Below the pieces are notes generated by a model, which saw nothing but the letters and a program-made list of their open reading frames with translations, searched no databases and was not told the DNA's origin. From positions 21,176,755 through 21,240,754 of the forward strand of contig CM018695.1 in the NCBI GenBank assembly GCA_009363875.1: 64,000 bases of DNA, given 5' to 3'. How positions within the stretch are numbered: the stretch's first letter is position 1; each line of letters starts with the position of its first letter. The DNA is from Mikania micrantha. Its lineage: Eukaryota > Streptophyta > Magnoliopsida > Asterales > Asteraceae. Shown here in pieces: positions 43,686-54,768 of this stretch. The translations under genes were made by a program, and so were the position numbers.

Positions 43686-43880
43686 ATATGTTATTGTTCA
43701 AGCCTGATATGTTATCACATAAGATTTTGAAATGTTGCCACACAAGCCTTTGATATGATACCACATAGGATTTTAATACGTTACCACACATGATTTTGAT
43801 ACGTTGCCACATATGCATTTGATATTATACCAAACAGGATTTTGAAATGTTGCTGCACAGGCCTTTGATATTTTAAGTTA
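43686..43880 (-). repeat. 26-28-bp tandem repeats in element D leader
   Basis: About seven degenerate units of GATTTTGATACGTTGCCACACA on the + strand, between the decayed extra ORF and gag. A 61-codon frame over it is a by-product. Confidence 0.7.
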
Positions 43881-44128
43881 CGATACCCAGGTATTGTTTT
43901 TGAGAAAAAAGTTCTTGATGTAAAACACACACATGTTAACACCAACATACGTACTGAAAAGAAACTTTCCATTACTACAATATCATTTTGTACATCAAAA
44001 GAGTTAGATACAAGAGAGTTTTATAATACTAACCAAATTAGTAAACAACCTAACCGTGTGGGATCTATATCCCATAACATAGCAAACCAACCAATTCATA
44101 TCCGTTCAGTAATAGCTACAATGAAGTG

Positions 44129-44797
44129 TCACAAAATATCAGCACCATGATCATACTTACCGTAAAAGTATGGTAAACAAGCTATCGCTATGGCTACATC
44201 GGCCATCACTATAACCATCATCATCATCCTCACCACCACACCTAGACTCCTACACCTCTCAACCTCTCAACCTGCACTCTCCCTCACTCTACATACTGCC
44301 AGAACAAAACAATCATCCTCCATCTCATCCTCTCCTCAATCACTATCCTCTACGCTCTCGTTCCTGCCTCTAAAGCAACTACCTACTAAAGCTGGGCTCA
44401 AAGTTCAGCCTGTCTAGAGGACTCTCCCACCTCGTGGGTAGATCCTGGAAAATCTCTAGGAGCGAGCTGATGTCTAGGTGGAAGTCTAGCGGTCTCGCGG
44501 GCTTGTCCCTACATCCGTCTGATCCCAGTATGAGACGAGGACTCTCTGTGGTGTTGGGCTCCTAGCCCGTCTAATAGCTGATGTGTCCTCATCTGACACC
44601 TAAGGATATGGAGGTGGTGTGTGTGGTACAAGTGGTGTTGTTTGGGGAACTAATGGTGGTGTATAAGAAACCTAGGATACCACTCTGGATGCTATTGAAG
44701 ATGGCTCCTTATTTGAGCCCTCACTGGAGCTGGGCGTGTCATCTAAGATAACGTACGATATCCTTTGGTAGATGTACTGTTCTCTTGGATTGGTCAT
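44129..44797 (-). pseudogene. Element D decayed counterpart of B ORF-b
   Basis: From ATG 44797 the translation has Y at 8, I at 13 and core YVILDDTPSSSE at 15-26. This aligns without gaps to LVVLSDSDTDPSE at 15-27 of B's ORF-b. Stops then accumulate (the first TAG lies near 44672). Near 44235-44170 another frame gives a hydrophobic run (VVVRMMMMVIVMADVAIAIA) at the position of ORF-b's C-terminal anchor. The location between primer-binding site and gag is the same. The coding is dead; homology is supported by position, the SIM-like core and the hydrophobic end. Confidence 0.6.
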
Positions 44798-45084
44798 TTT
44801 TGTACCAAACACAATTTCCAGATCAGTATCATGAAATGAATATTCAGTAATAATATTCAACACAACCATGATATATATTCCTATCCTAAAACAACTATTC
44901 ACACTTAATGTTATTTTTGTTATGCTTGTCTTGAAATTTACTCTAACACACACGTGTTGCAGAGTCCAATTATGTTGGCTACTCACAAATGTAATTTGTA
45001 CCACGTGGTTATTCTGGCTTAAATCAAAACAAGTTTTGTTCTTTAGTTATGTTCGATGCACTCAGCGTCACTATATAAGCCTAT

Positions 45085-45143
45085 GGTTATAGTCTAGGTC
45101 ACTAAGTCAGCCTAATTTTCTATAACCGGTGGCTCTGATACCA
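45085..45143 (-). promoter_or_regulatory. Element D primer-binding site and leader hairpin
   Basis: TGGTATCAGAGC (- strand, 45143-45132) is followed by stem GGTTATAG/CTATAACC (45085-45092 with 45120-45127) and CTAGG/CCTA inside. It is similar to B's leader stem; the loop differs, the stem is kept. Confidence 0.82.
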
Positions 45144-45148
45144 CCCTT

Positions 45149-47648
45149 CACCCCCCACCCCGAGTTAGAGGGGTTTTCTGAAGGTCTTCCTCAAGGGCCA
45201 CATGGTTCTCAAAAACATTGTTACCCACGACCAGAGTAGAAGTAGGCAAATTGATGTTCCTGGGGAGAACACTCAACAGATGATGATGTCACTGATCACT
45301 CTGATAGGGTTGCGGAAGCATAATGATGATGTCTCAGAGATGGGGTGTAACTTACTTGAACTGGTATCACAACACACAAGATTAACTTAAAGACAATGCA
45401 ATACAAGGATAATAGTGCCATTACAAATCACAAGTTACCGTTCCAAAATTAAACACACTAGACATACCGAGTTACTTAAGTACTAGTGCCTGATAATGCG
45501 GTTCTCACCCGTTGTTCAAAATTACTGTAATTTTACTTTGGCCCCGCGGGTGCAAGCCGTATCTTCATAGCTCCCCTTTTAATGTTTTGTTTTCCAAAAC
45601 TCGGGGCCGAATAACTAGCTGGTCGAATGAGGAGCTTAGTCGATGAACTTCCAAATTCGGATCAATTTGTCAGTAAGGTTTCCTCCTGTGGTGGCCATGG
45701 GAGGTTTGAGTTATTTTGACCCGTTTAAAAGGGGTTGTTTGATTGGGTCTAAACCGTTTATAATTTTATGACCCGTTTCTATAACATTTTGCTTCTTTTA
45801 GTACTTGTTATTCATCTTGGTTTTCACTTAGGTATCTAGAACCGGTAAAATCTAAGCCCTAATGATTGGGCCTTGGTGATTTTTTTCTCTAACAATGATA
45901 ATTCTACCTGCAAAAGTTTGCAAATTTGAAAAGTTAGCACAAAGCTGGTAGGTTCGTAATAAACGATCCGATGAAATATGATATGATAACAAAGTTACTG
46001 ATACACATTGCTAATGATAACCATGGGACCCATATCTAATTCCTTTCGGACATATACGTTTTGATAAGATACTACCCGTCAGTTAATATCTTGGTGCCTC
46101 ATTCTTAATGTCTATCACATACATTAAGCTGATATTGGAAACAAGTAAAAAAATTCACACCATGAGAGATGCAATCCTCCCAGCAATGGGTTTTTAGCTG
46201 ATAGTTTATCATTGTCCCACATGGGTTCACTATATATGGTTTCATATATGAGGACTTTTTGATATTGTGATAAAAGTACACATGAAATCCAATGAAATCA
46301 CACAGATAACAGTGAAGCATATTATGTGTTTAAGAAAGGTTTCACAATGATACCCCGATGTTTGTAAAATATTAAAAAGAAAAGAGGTTGTACGAAACTC
46401 ATCTGAAGTATTAAAGTCGGTAGTTAACACGCAGACTTGTGTTTATAGTTCAGTTCTGCATTAATTAAGATGTTATAATTTATTTGTGCTTTTATTTGCT
46501 TATTAGATCTTCCTTAATGTTCAATGTCAAGGACATTGCAATTCAAGTCATCAAACTGATATTAGATTCTTAATCAGTTGTTTTAACTGAATAGCATACA
46601 ATGTATGATAAAATGAGAACCTATAATGATTTAGGTTCCTTTTAAAGAGTTGATGACTCATTGGATTAATTAGAATGTCCTCGGACTAACCAGATAGGTA
46701 TTGTTGTTGATTATATCACTGAAACAGTTTCTCGATGTATTTCAGGTTTAGGAATAGTGAATTCTTGTTATCAATCAGTTAGGTATCATGAAACACAGGT
46801 ATATCACATTGGAATAGGTTTAATAACCATAATCAATATACCAATCTGATTGTTAATATAAACATCAGATAATTATTCCAATGATTATCTTAAGGCTGAC
46901 ATTAGCTTAAAACACTTGGATTTGACCTAGTATTTCAAGGAATGATCAAGACAATCACAACCATTGTTATAATTAAATGGTTAAAACCAATATGATCTAT
47001 GATATGGTTTCATGATAATAGGAAATTATAACGGATCAAAATAATCATTTTACCATTAACATATCGAGTTCTTCGTTTCTAACTATTATGTTCAAAAACT
47101 AGATCTAATCCATACATTATCAAACTAGTAGGAGAAAACAAATCGTTACCCGTTCGAGCGGATTTTCGGTTGCAAAACAACGTTTAGATGTTGTAAAGAT
47201 GATCCCTATCTTGCTTATGATGATTCTACAGCTTGATCACACTGATTTGGGGCTTCAAATTCGTTCTGATCGAGTTGTGGGTGTGTAACACCGAGAGAAG
47301 TAAAGTTAGAAAATTTTCCGCATGCAATCTGATGTTTCTAGCTGATCTATTCGAACCGCCCTATCTTCGCGTACCGCCAAGAAATCCAGAGAATTTTAGA
47401 TATTTTGGAGTCATGCGTACCGCCAAGGGGACCCTGAATAGCCTTGGCGTACCGCGAAGAGTTCCGGAGTAAAATATTTTCGAATTTTTCTGGTTTTTAC
47501 GATTCCGGAGAATCGGGAACTCCGCTTTTCGTACGGTTTTCACCCACGTTCTTGATTTCTCGCGTATTTCCAAATTGTGTTACAATTTCAATAGTATTAT
47601 TAACGTAGATCTCAAACAAAATGACATGAGCTTTCAACTTAATTGTCA
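45149..47648 (-). repeat. Element D 5' LTR (right)
   Basis: 2500 bp, longer than the left LTR because of a ~100-bp start segment and the 45517-45895 block. The CTCAC-hairpin box at 45933-45952 is mutated (GGTAGG for GGTGAG). CGTACCGC words lie at 47365-47458. The TATCA copy is at 47649-47653. Confidence 0.85.
45517..45895. other. ~380-bp block present only in one D LTR
   Basis: Relative to the left LTR, which reads CTCACCTATTGTT then CTACCTGCA, this block is extra. It is GC-richer than its surroundings (CCCCGCGGG, ACTCGGGGCCG) and reads partly like transcribed plant DNA. I could not identify it. Insertion here or deletion there cannot be separated. Confidence 0.5.
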
Positions 47649-47862
47649 TATCATCACTGTTTAAGACATAACATCATTGTCAGTTTTGGTATAAAACAGT
47701 TACAGTGCTGTAAGTCAAAAACTTACAACGATGTTATGTCTTAAATGACGATGAATATACGCAAACTCCTAAGAGAAGAAAGTGTTCTAAATATGTTACA
47801 ATTTGTTAAAAATATCCAACATTAAAAGTGAGTTATTATTAAAACACTACCCCATACACACA
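47649..47862. mobile_element. Fold-back MITE, right half
   Basis: It contains AAGACATAACATCATTGT and its inverse ACGATGTTATGTCTT around 47663-47745, the stem tip. The inverse of the 36485-36628 arm follows. With the left half it forms one hairpin element cut by D. A CA repeat (47855-47875) follows. Confidence 0.72.
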
Positions 47863-47874
47863 CACACACACACA

Positions 47875-48545
47875 GAGGAATGTTAACATTCAAAGGGCAA
47901 AAACTGTGAGAAGCGTAAGAAGCCACAAGAATATAACACGTGTCATATGGATACGGGCATTATTGTCCATACAAAATTACGGACCGCTCTTTATAACAAT
48001 AGAAAATATCATTTAACACCCATATTCAAGGGCCACCTAGAAAATAACAGACTAATAAATATGCACCTTTTCATATAAAAATCACAGACCATAATTTAAC
48101 ATATATAATCAATAATAACTGCATAATCACTCACCAGTAATCACGAACCATGTTATTTAAAAATTATGTACTGTCATTTAAGATGCATAATCAAGGACCA
48201 ACTTCAAAATTATGAAACGCATAAAAAAAATAAAAAATCACTATAAAAATAATGTGCTCAAATTAAAGAAAGTAAAATCCTCAATTTTATACTTTAATAT
48301 TTAAAAAAATAATAATTAAGCATTTAAAAGTAATTCGATTTTTATAAAAATGATGGAACTTGATTTAGCCACAAAAAAGTTAACAAAGGTATGTTATTCC
48401 TTTTTTGTCTTTAAGCTTTAATCCACACAAGTTTTTAATGAAAAGTATGGACCATTAGATCTTAACAATTGACTATTTAACAAGAGCCCACAATCCTTCA
48501 TAGCCTTCTCATGAAAAATACATTTGTATTTGACCTGTCTCCTGT
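47875..48545. mobile_element. Possible non-autonomous element, AT-rich, weak inverted ends
   Basis: The left end has GAGAAGCGTAAGAAGCCAC and the right end, inverted, GAGAAGGCTATGAAGGATTGTGG. The interior is AT-rich without frames. The end words resemble those of 2155-3245. Borders are approximate. Confidence 0.35.
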
Positions 48546-48589
48546 ATATATACAAATAACATTTATAGGTTGTATGGTTTAGTAAATGT

Positions 48590-48780
48590 TAAGTCAGTAA
48601 GACGTCTGAATCATTCAAACTCTATTTAAAGCTTAATGATAAGAGTTTGGCTAAGCCATTTTGAGGTATTTTTTTTTGTGAAACATGTAGTAAAGGTCTA
48701 AATCATTTGAAATTTTTTTAAAGCTTAACGGTTAAAAATGTAATTGACCCATTCAGAGGTAATTTTTTAGTGAAATAAAT
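48590..48780 (+). repeat. Diverged ~95-bp tandem duplication
   Basis: Two consecutive units share CTGAATCATT or CTAAATCATT, TTTAAAGCTTAA, and CATTTTGAGGTA or CATTCAGAGGTA before TAGTGAAA or TGTGAAA. Nothing coding is seen in it. Confidence 0.55.
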
Positions 48781-48878
48781 AGTTCCAAACTTTGACATAT
48801 TTAAATGTAGTTTTTTAATTAAATCATTAAGATACCAGCAAACAACCCTTTTCTAAATAATAATTTGTACGTGCAAGG

Positions 48879-49240
48879 TGTGACATCCCCACCAATGATG
48901 AAAACAAAAGAGAGGTGATGAAACCGAGTATCGAGAACTCCTTGAATAATGGAGAATACTAACCTTCATGCTTAAGTATAATGTCCATATATAGTATTAG
49001 GTGTACCTGAAATAAATGCAAAAAAATGTGTCAACTAAAAAGCTGGTGAGCTCGTAGGTTTTGTGTTTTGATCAAAAAGTTGAAATAGTAGCATTTACTA
49101 TTTAAGGCACAAGTAAATAGACTCTATCAAAGTTTAGTAAGATCAACATCCCAAAGTGCCACGATTTTGTTATAATATGTTAATCATAGGTATGAATGGA
49201 TGCTACCTACATGAGTCCACAAGCAAACCTTCGACTAACT
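48879..49240 (-). repeat. LTR E remnant, first part
   Basis: It starts TGTGACATCCCCACC on the + strand, like the B LTR start. The CTCAC-hairpin box is at 49030-49050, followed by GAGTCCACAAGCAAACC, parallel to B's GAGTCCACAACCATACC. It is cut by solo LTR F. It belongs to a B-related family. Confidence 0.65.
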
Positions 49241-52139
49241 AATGACACCCCGAAAAAATCCAGGTCAGCATTTGTTTTAATTAAATGATTATTTAATTGA
49301 TAATTGTATATGTGGCACTATAATTAGTTTAATTTAGTGAGACACGTGGCATTACTGTACGAACACTGACACAAACACGATAATTCGGTGAATTATCGCA
49401 ACACGGACACACGTGTCTAAGAAAACACGAACGTTGGTGGACGTTTAGCACATCGTGTAACAAAGCACTAGAAACCTCACGAAACGCTCGAACATTGAAC
49501 TTGGAAGTTCAAACGATGCCGAAAAATAGTCCATAAGCGAGAACAGGGCGAAAAACGAGCCAAACCATTGAAATTGGGCCTATTGGGCTCTTCCGAGACT
49601 CGTCGCGGTACGCGAAGGACCCCGGAAGAGGCCCATGGCGGTACGCGACGAGGGGGCGGGGATTTTGAATTCCCGAAAAGCATCACGGGACGCTGAGAAT
49701 CTACTTTCACTTTCTCGGCGGTATGCGACGAGTCTGACACGCAAAAATCTTATAAAACCAAGACACAATCATTCCCAGCCACCCTACATTTCATTTCTAG
49801 AGTTCCAGGTCCCTAAACTTCTTCATTCTCATCTGAAAACCTTCTCTTTCTCTGTTGGAAGTCATAGATAAGCTTGAAGAAGCTTAGTTTGAAGGTTTGA
49901 AGCTTAGAAGTCTTGAAGGGAGCTCTCTAAAAACCAACCATCATCATCATCTTGTTTGAACCTGTTGAAGGGCGGCACACAGAAGATCCAAGGACTGTAG
50001 AGACTTCCTTTGCTACATATTAAAGCTTTTGAAGGTAAACCTATGTTCATCTTGCATCTTTAGTACCATAAAACACACATGCAAGGTCTTACACCCACAT
50101 GCACACACCCAAGCCTTGTATGCATGAAATTTGGACACTTTGAATATGGGTTTGATGGGTTTATTACTGATTTTGATGATCTATGAGGACTTGATGATGA
50201 ATTATGATGTTTCATTATGATCCATGATGATGTGAGTGGGTTATAATGCTAGATTTGTCATAAAATATTAAAATATCAACATGCATGCATGATCTAAGGT
50301 TTATTAGATGATTTTGGATGCTCAGATGTTGTTGATGATATGTTACATGCTTGATTATCATTAAAAATGGTCAAAAATGGGTTATTTGATGAACTTACTA
50401 TTATTAGTAACTTTTACGATACAACATGATGATATGGATAGAAATATGTGCATGCATGTGAATTGATTTGTCATTTGGGTGATAATATGATGTTATGATG
50501 CCAAGAAATAGATTTGGGATTGATTTGTGGTCATTTTAGACCAAGTTACTATTCATAGTAACTTTTGTAACCTGATTAGTGATAGATGATGATTTTGACT
50601 AAATGGATATGCTTAGATGATGATTCATGATATTATATAATGTTATTTGGTATAAAAATGGATTAGGAATGCTTAGAATAATCATTTGATTGGTATTTGT
50701 CAAAGTTATTATTTTTAGTAACTTTATTTTGTGAAAACTAGGTGTAGCAATATTAGGTGGGATTTGTACATGCTAGGTGACTAAACATGATGAAATGTGA
50801 TTATGATGTATATAAGATAGGTGATTTGATGTTAAACATGCCAAAACTAGAAACTTTCCTTTTTAGGAAACTTTGATGAGTAAAAATGAATTATATGCTT
50901 ATTTGATCGTTATGTGTTATGTGCTAACATGATCACGGAGGACTAACAAACATGCTAGAACCTTTAAAACAATATGTGTATGGAATTTGCTAAAAATGGA
51001 AACTTACTATAAATAGTAAGTTGTCCATACACGAGATTTTGCACGTTTTGCACACAACGAGCACGATCACGAATGTTACACGAATCACAACCGAAACATG
51101 GTTCACCAACGAGTCGTTGACTTGACACGGTCAAACACGAGCAAGCATGGTCAATGTGGACCAACACGGACTAACATAACAACCGAGGGTTGTTGAGCAC
51201 AAACACGAGCACGAACACGAACACGGTCACTTACACGAACTCACGTAAGCTATACGATATAGGTAGCCGGTGACTGATTCGCTTCCGAGACCTGGAGCTT
51301 ACGCATTCATTTTCTGATCATTTCTAAGGTGAGTTTACGGCCCTTCTTTAACTCTTTTACCACTTTTCAAATACGGGAGAATACTTGTTGAATCGAGTCA
51401 AACATTATTACTGTACAAACATATTGTGTATGCTGGTTTATTAGACAAACATAAGTGCTGTAATCGTAACAAGCCCTCACAAAGTCTTACCGTTAATGTA
51501 CAAACAACGAGGTGAGTTTGAATAGATATGTTTGGGTGTGACAAACCCCAAGTGGCACAATACTGACCGGAGGTCGGGACACGTGAAATCTCGACCTATC
51601 TTACCATGTTTTTACGAGACATGGCGGAGGCAAGGACTAATAAGTCTAGTTCGGTAGTGACGCACTGACACTTGTAGCCTAGGGCTCGGGACTAACATTA
51701 TAATAAACTGCATCACACACGTTTTCTGATTATTATCTATGTATATCAAAACATGTGAACTCACCAACCTTGTGTTGACACTTTCTTTTTAAACATGTAT
51801 TCTCAAGTAACTAGCTGCGTTGGAATCAGGATGCACATAAGGAACGAGCATAGGATCACGTGCATTTCATTTCATGACATTTTGAACAAACAATTTAGTT
51901 TATGTTATGTATTAGAAACAATGTTGTGTCTGACAATCTATTTTCCGCTGCATGTTTAAACTTACTATTGTCCACTGCAATGATATATGTATTTCCACTG
52001 CAAACTATTTTGTTAACTTTATGTCAAACCATGTATTTCAAACGCATATAGAGTTGTTCTATATGACCATGAGCTGTGATTTTGGCAACGTCACACCCAT
52101 GTGGACTAACACCACACGTGGGAATTTGGGGGTGTGACA
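49241..52139 (+). mobile_element. Solo LTR F, + orientation
   Basis: About 2.9 kb from (AA)TGACACCCCG to GGGGGTGTGACA, with TAACT on both sides (49236-49240 and 52140-52144). No internal region remains, so the two LTRs recombined into one. TATA (TATAAAA) is at 49751-49757. Four words like GGCGGTACGCGACGAG lie upstream at 49600-49735. Donor AAG|GTAAAC has its GT at 50035-50036 and donor AAG|GTGAGT its GT at 51329-51330. A hairpin series lies at 50395-51022 and the CTCACCAAC box at 51760-51779. Confidence 0.8.
50395..51022 (+). repeat. LTR F hairpin series (five hairpins, 4-nt loops)
   Basis: TTACTA/T(A)GTAA-type hairpin at 50395-50410; AAGTTACTA/TAGTAACTT loop TTCA at 50543-50564; AAAGTTATTA/TAGTAACTTT with one G-T at 50702-50725; TTTCCT/AGGAAA loop TTTT at 50855-50870; AACTTACTA/TAGTAAGTT loop TAAA at 51001-51022. 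Spacing is about 150 bp. Stem bases change on both sides between units. Confidence 0.78.
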
Positions 52140-52144
52140 TAACT

Positions 52145-52960
52145 GCCTGTTGACTATACATAGTCCAGTAGACCCCCTTGGAGTCCAAAATTAGACAGAT
52201 GGAAATACTCACTCAACAAGAATAACCATGGCATTAAGGCGACTATAGCTAGCAAGTCCAACCTAAGGATAAATAGGGGTGTCAACCCGGATTTTCCAAT
52301 ATCTATCCATTGGCTCAAACCCTTAAGTTAATTATTGTGTAAGCTAGGACAAGACTTACGTAAGCTATGATCAACCTCATGTAATCTACAATCCGGCTAA
52401 CTTATGTTCTGGCATTAACACATATAGCATAGTACTGAAAGCAGTTTGAGTATCATAGTAGAAAAGTAAAGTATTGTAGAATATAATACCCCAATATATG
52501 TAAAATGTAAAAAAGGCTACGAATACTCACATTGTGTGTAGCAATGGAACCCATGTCCATGTATTGTGATAACCAAAGTCATAGTAACCATGGTCAGCAC
52601 ATTAGTGCTAGTCAACTCTGTGTTTGATATAGTATAGCATTTACCAGTCGAGTCAAATATGAGATCCTAATCCAATGTGTAACATTGATAAATTCATGTA
52701 GTCTGTTTCAGGTTATTATTTGACACAACGTTATTACGTGATCTAACGCTTCCTCACTTAACTTGATTTAGTTGATTTCTGTTTAACCAAGTCAGTGTTT
52801 GTAAATACAATATTAGTAGAAGTACTTGTTTATTTATTTGATCAAATGTGATTATAATTGTTATGCTTGAATATTAACATGTATAATCTAATTTTTGAAG
52901 ACTTGATATTTGTTATTATTATAACCTTGTCAAATAGTAAGTTTTTATTTATAGATAGAT
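52145..52960 (-). repeat. LTR E remnant, second part
   Basis: It continues E after F. It shares with LTR B the phrases CCATTGGCTCAAA, then TTAAGTTAA, GGCTACGAATACTCACA (B: GGGCTACGATACTCACA). It fades into AT-rich DNA; the right border is approximate and no internal region follows. Confidence 0.55.
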
Positions 52961-53526
52961 ATAAACCCTTTATCCAATTTATGTATACAAAAATAATCGG
53001 GCCTCCATTTTAGTCGAAAAACGCATTTGTAATTGTCATTTATTTGAAATCGCCTAGGTATAAATATATTTTTAAACTACAAAAATAAATTGATTAATTA
53101 CTCGAGTTAATCAAAATATTTTACGTACGTGTATGAAAATATATAGATGCATTTCTATATATCAATACAGGTGTTTATCTTTTGATAAAATAGATGATAT
53201 TTAGATATGTATATTTGAATTTTTATATGGTTTCTAAACCATGAAACACCTTACAATTTATTTGTCTTAAGTCTAATTACAATATGAAAATCATGTTTAT
53301 TAGAGTCCCAATTTCTGAATTACTTATCAATTGTTATATTTATTAAATTAATACATGTAATAAAAACAAACATATCTCAAGCATAGAATTATTTATTTCC
53401 TTAATATTACAATGCACTTTCTTGGTTTAGAAATATGTAAATATATTATTTGTAATTTGTTTACTATCAACAGAAATTTTTTATTTCATATATCAAAACA
53501 TCATAATTATTGAATTAAGTGTTGGC
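52961..53526. other. AT-rich stretch, nothing recognised
   Basis: No coding, RNA or repeat structure that I can support. Confidence 0.5.
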
Positions 53527-53960
53527 CGTTCGGTCTGGATAAAACGAGATCACTCGACTCGTAAAAGAGCAAAATCCATAAACGTGTCGATGTGTGCATG
53601 TGAGAATGAAGAAGAGTGTGTAAATAATCTCAATTCTTATTCAATCAAGATCTGATTTCAAGACTTTAATAAGAAAAATGAAAGTGCAAGTCTCTCTACA
53701 ATCCCTCCCAAAGCCCCAAAATCCACCTAAGCATTCAAACAAAATGCCCATATAGAGGCAACTAGTATCAACATGTTGATACTAGTAGTATCGGTGCAAA
53801 GCATGTACTGATACTATCGGTATGGGTAAAATCTCTACAGACACTATTAGAATCGGGAAACATACTGTTGATACTAATAGTATCGGCAAAACCTATGCCG
53901 ATATTCTCAGTATCGGTAAAAAGTAATACTGATAATGACAATGTTTACACAACACTTACC
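53527..53960. repeat. LTR-like fragment with palindromic GTATCGG words
   Basis: It starts TGTTGGCCGTTCGG, a copia-like LTR start. Between 53761 and 53935 lie a perfect 26-bp palindrome (53761-53786, core CAACATGTTG) and several inverted repeats: GATACTA/TAGTATC and CCGATA/TATCGG. Short variable spacers separate them. No partner LTR is seen. Confidence 0.5.
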
Positions 53961-54673
53961 AATATATACTAGTACAAAAAATACATCTTGAACATCAAAC
54001 ATCTATAGTTAATCACCAAAGTTGTTGATAAATTCATTTAGTAACAGACTCCTCCTTAGCAATAGCTCAGTGATTTTAGTCAATTCAACTCCAACTAGAA
54101 TCTTAAAATGGGAACCCATGCCATATTAGTCACATGTCTTCTATAGTTATCAAGATGTGTAACAACTTTTAATTCAAAATCACATGAATCAAGCACACTT
54201 AACGCATCAAAATGTTGACTAGATGGTCTAAAACTTCTAGCATCCTGTGACCTCCAAAACCTATTTGGCTTGGGTTTATATGGAACTAGGTTAATATTAC
54301 ATGTATTCACAGATTAAATTCAAAAATAATCTATAGTCATTAATGAAAATCTATATAATATAAATCAATGTTTTGATATAAAATATGACTTAATACATTA
54401 AGTAATAAAATAATAATATTACTTCTCTAAATATTCATTTTTTTCCAAATTTGTTTTTTAAAACATTTCATTTTAAAAAATTGTTTACAATATTTCTTAT
54501 TTAATAATAATTTTGTTATTAAAAAAAGTATATTTTAATTTAAAAATGTATAAATGTATAATTAATATTATTATTTAATATATAATCTATTAAATTGGAG
54601 AGAGAAATGAGAAAATAATTGTGAGTATACTATATGATAAGGACATGTGCCTTCTTTTATTTTTATTTATTAA
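53961..54673. other. AT-rich stretch with one short unassigned frame
   Basis: A 71-codon - strand frame at 54095-54310 has mixed composition (YKPKPNRFWRSQDARSF), unlike simple AT-rich noise. It could be a degraded gene exon, but no family was recognised. Otherwise nothing is seen. Confidence 0.35.
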
Positions 54674-54733
54674 ATAGTATATGTATACATACATACATAC
54701 ATACATACATACATACATACATACATACATACA

Positions 54734-54762
<29 letters not shown>
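54674..54762 (+). repeat. (ATAC)n microsatellite
   Basis: About twenty ATAC units, ending in ATATATATG. Confidence 0.95.

Positions 54763-54768
<6 letters not shown>

Larger units (their letters stand above)
36635..47648 (-). mobile_element. Element D: old, decayed Tekay-type chromovirus
   Basis: - strand element with LTRs 36635-38744 and about 45149-47648, TATCA on both outer borders, and iMet primer site at 45132-45143. Internal coding is broken many times. The LTRs have diverged and differ by large indels, so the insertion is much older than A-C. The left LTR lacks about 100 bp at its + strand start and a roughly 380-bp block present in the right one. Leader and coding sequence are closest to B. 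TG/CA ends are not clean on the left border. Confidence 0.88.

Noticed and set aside
54095..54310. Possible host gene exon on the - strand
   Set aside because: Composition is suggestive but there are no flanking exons, splice sites in a sensible order or recognised domain.
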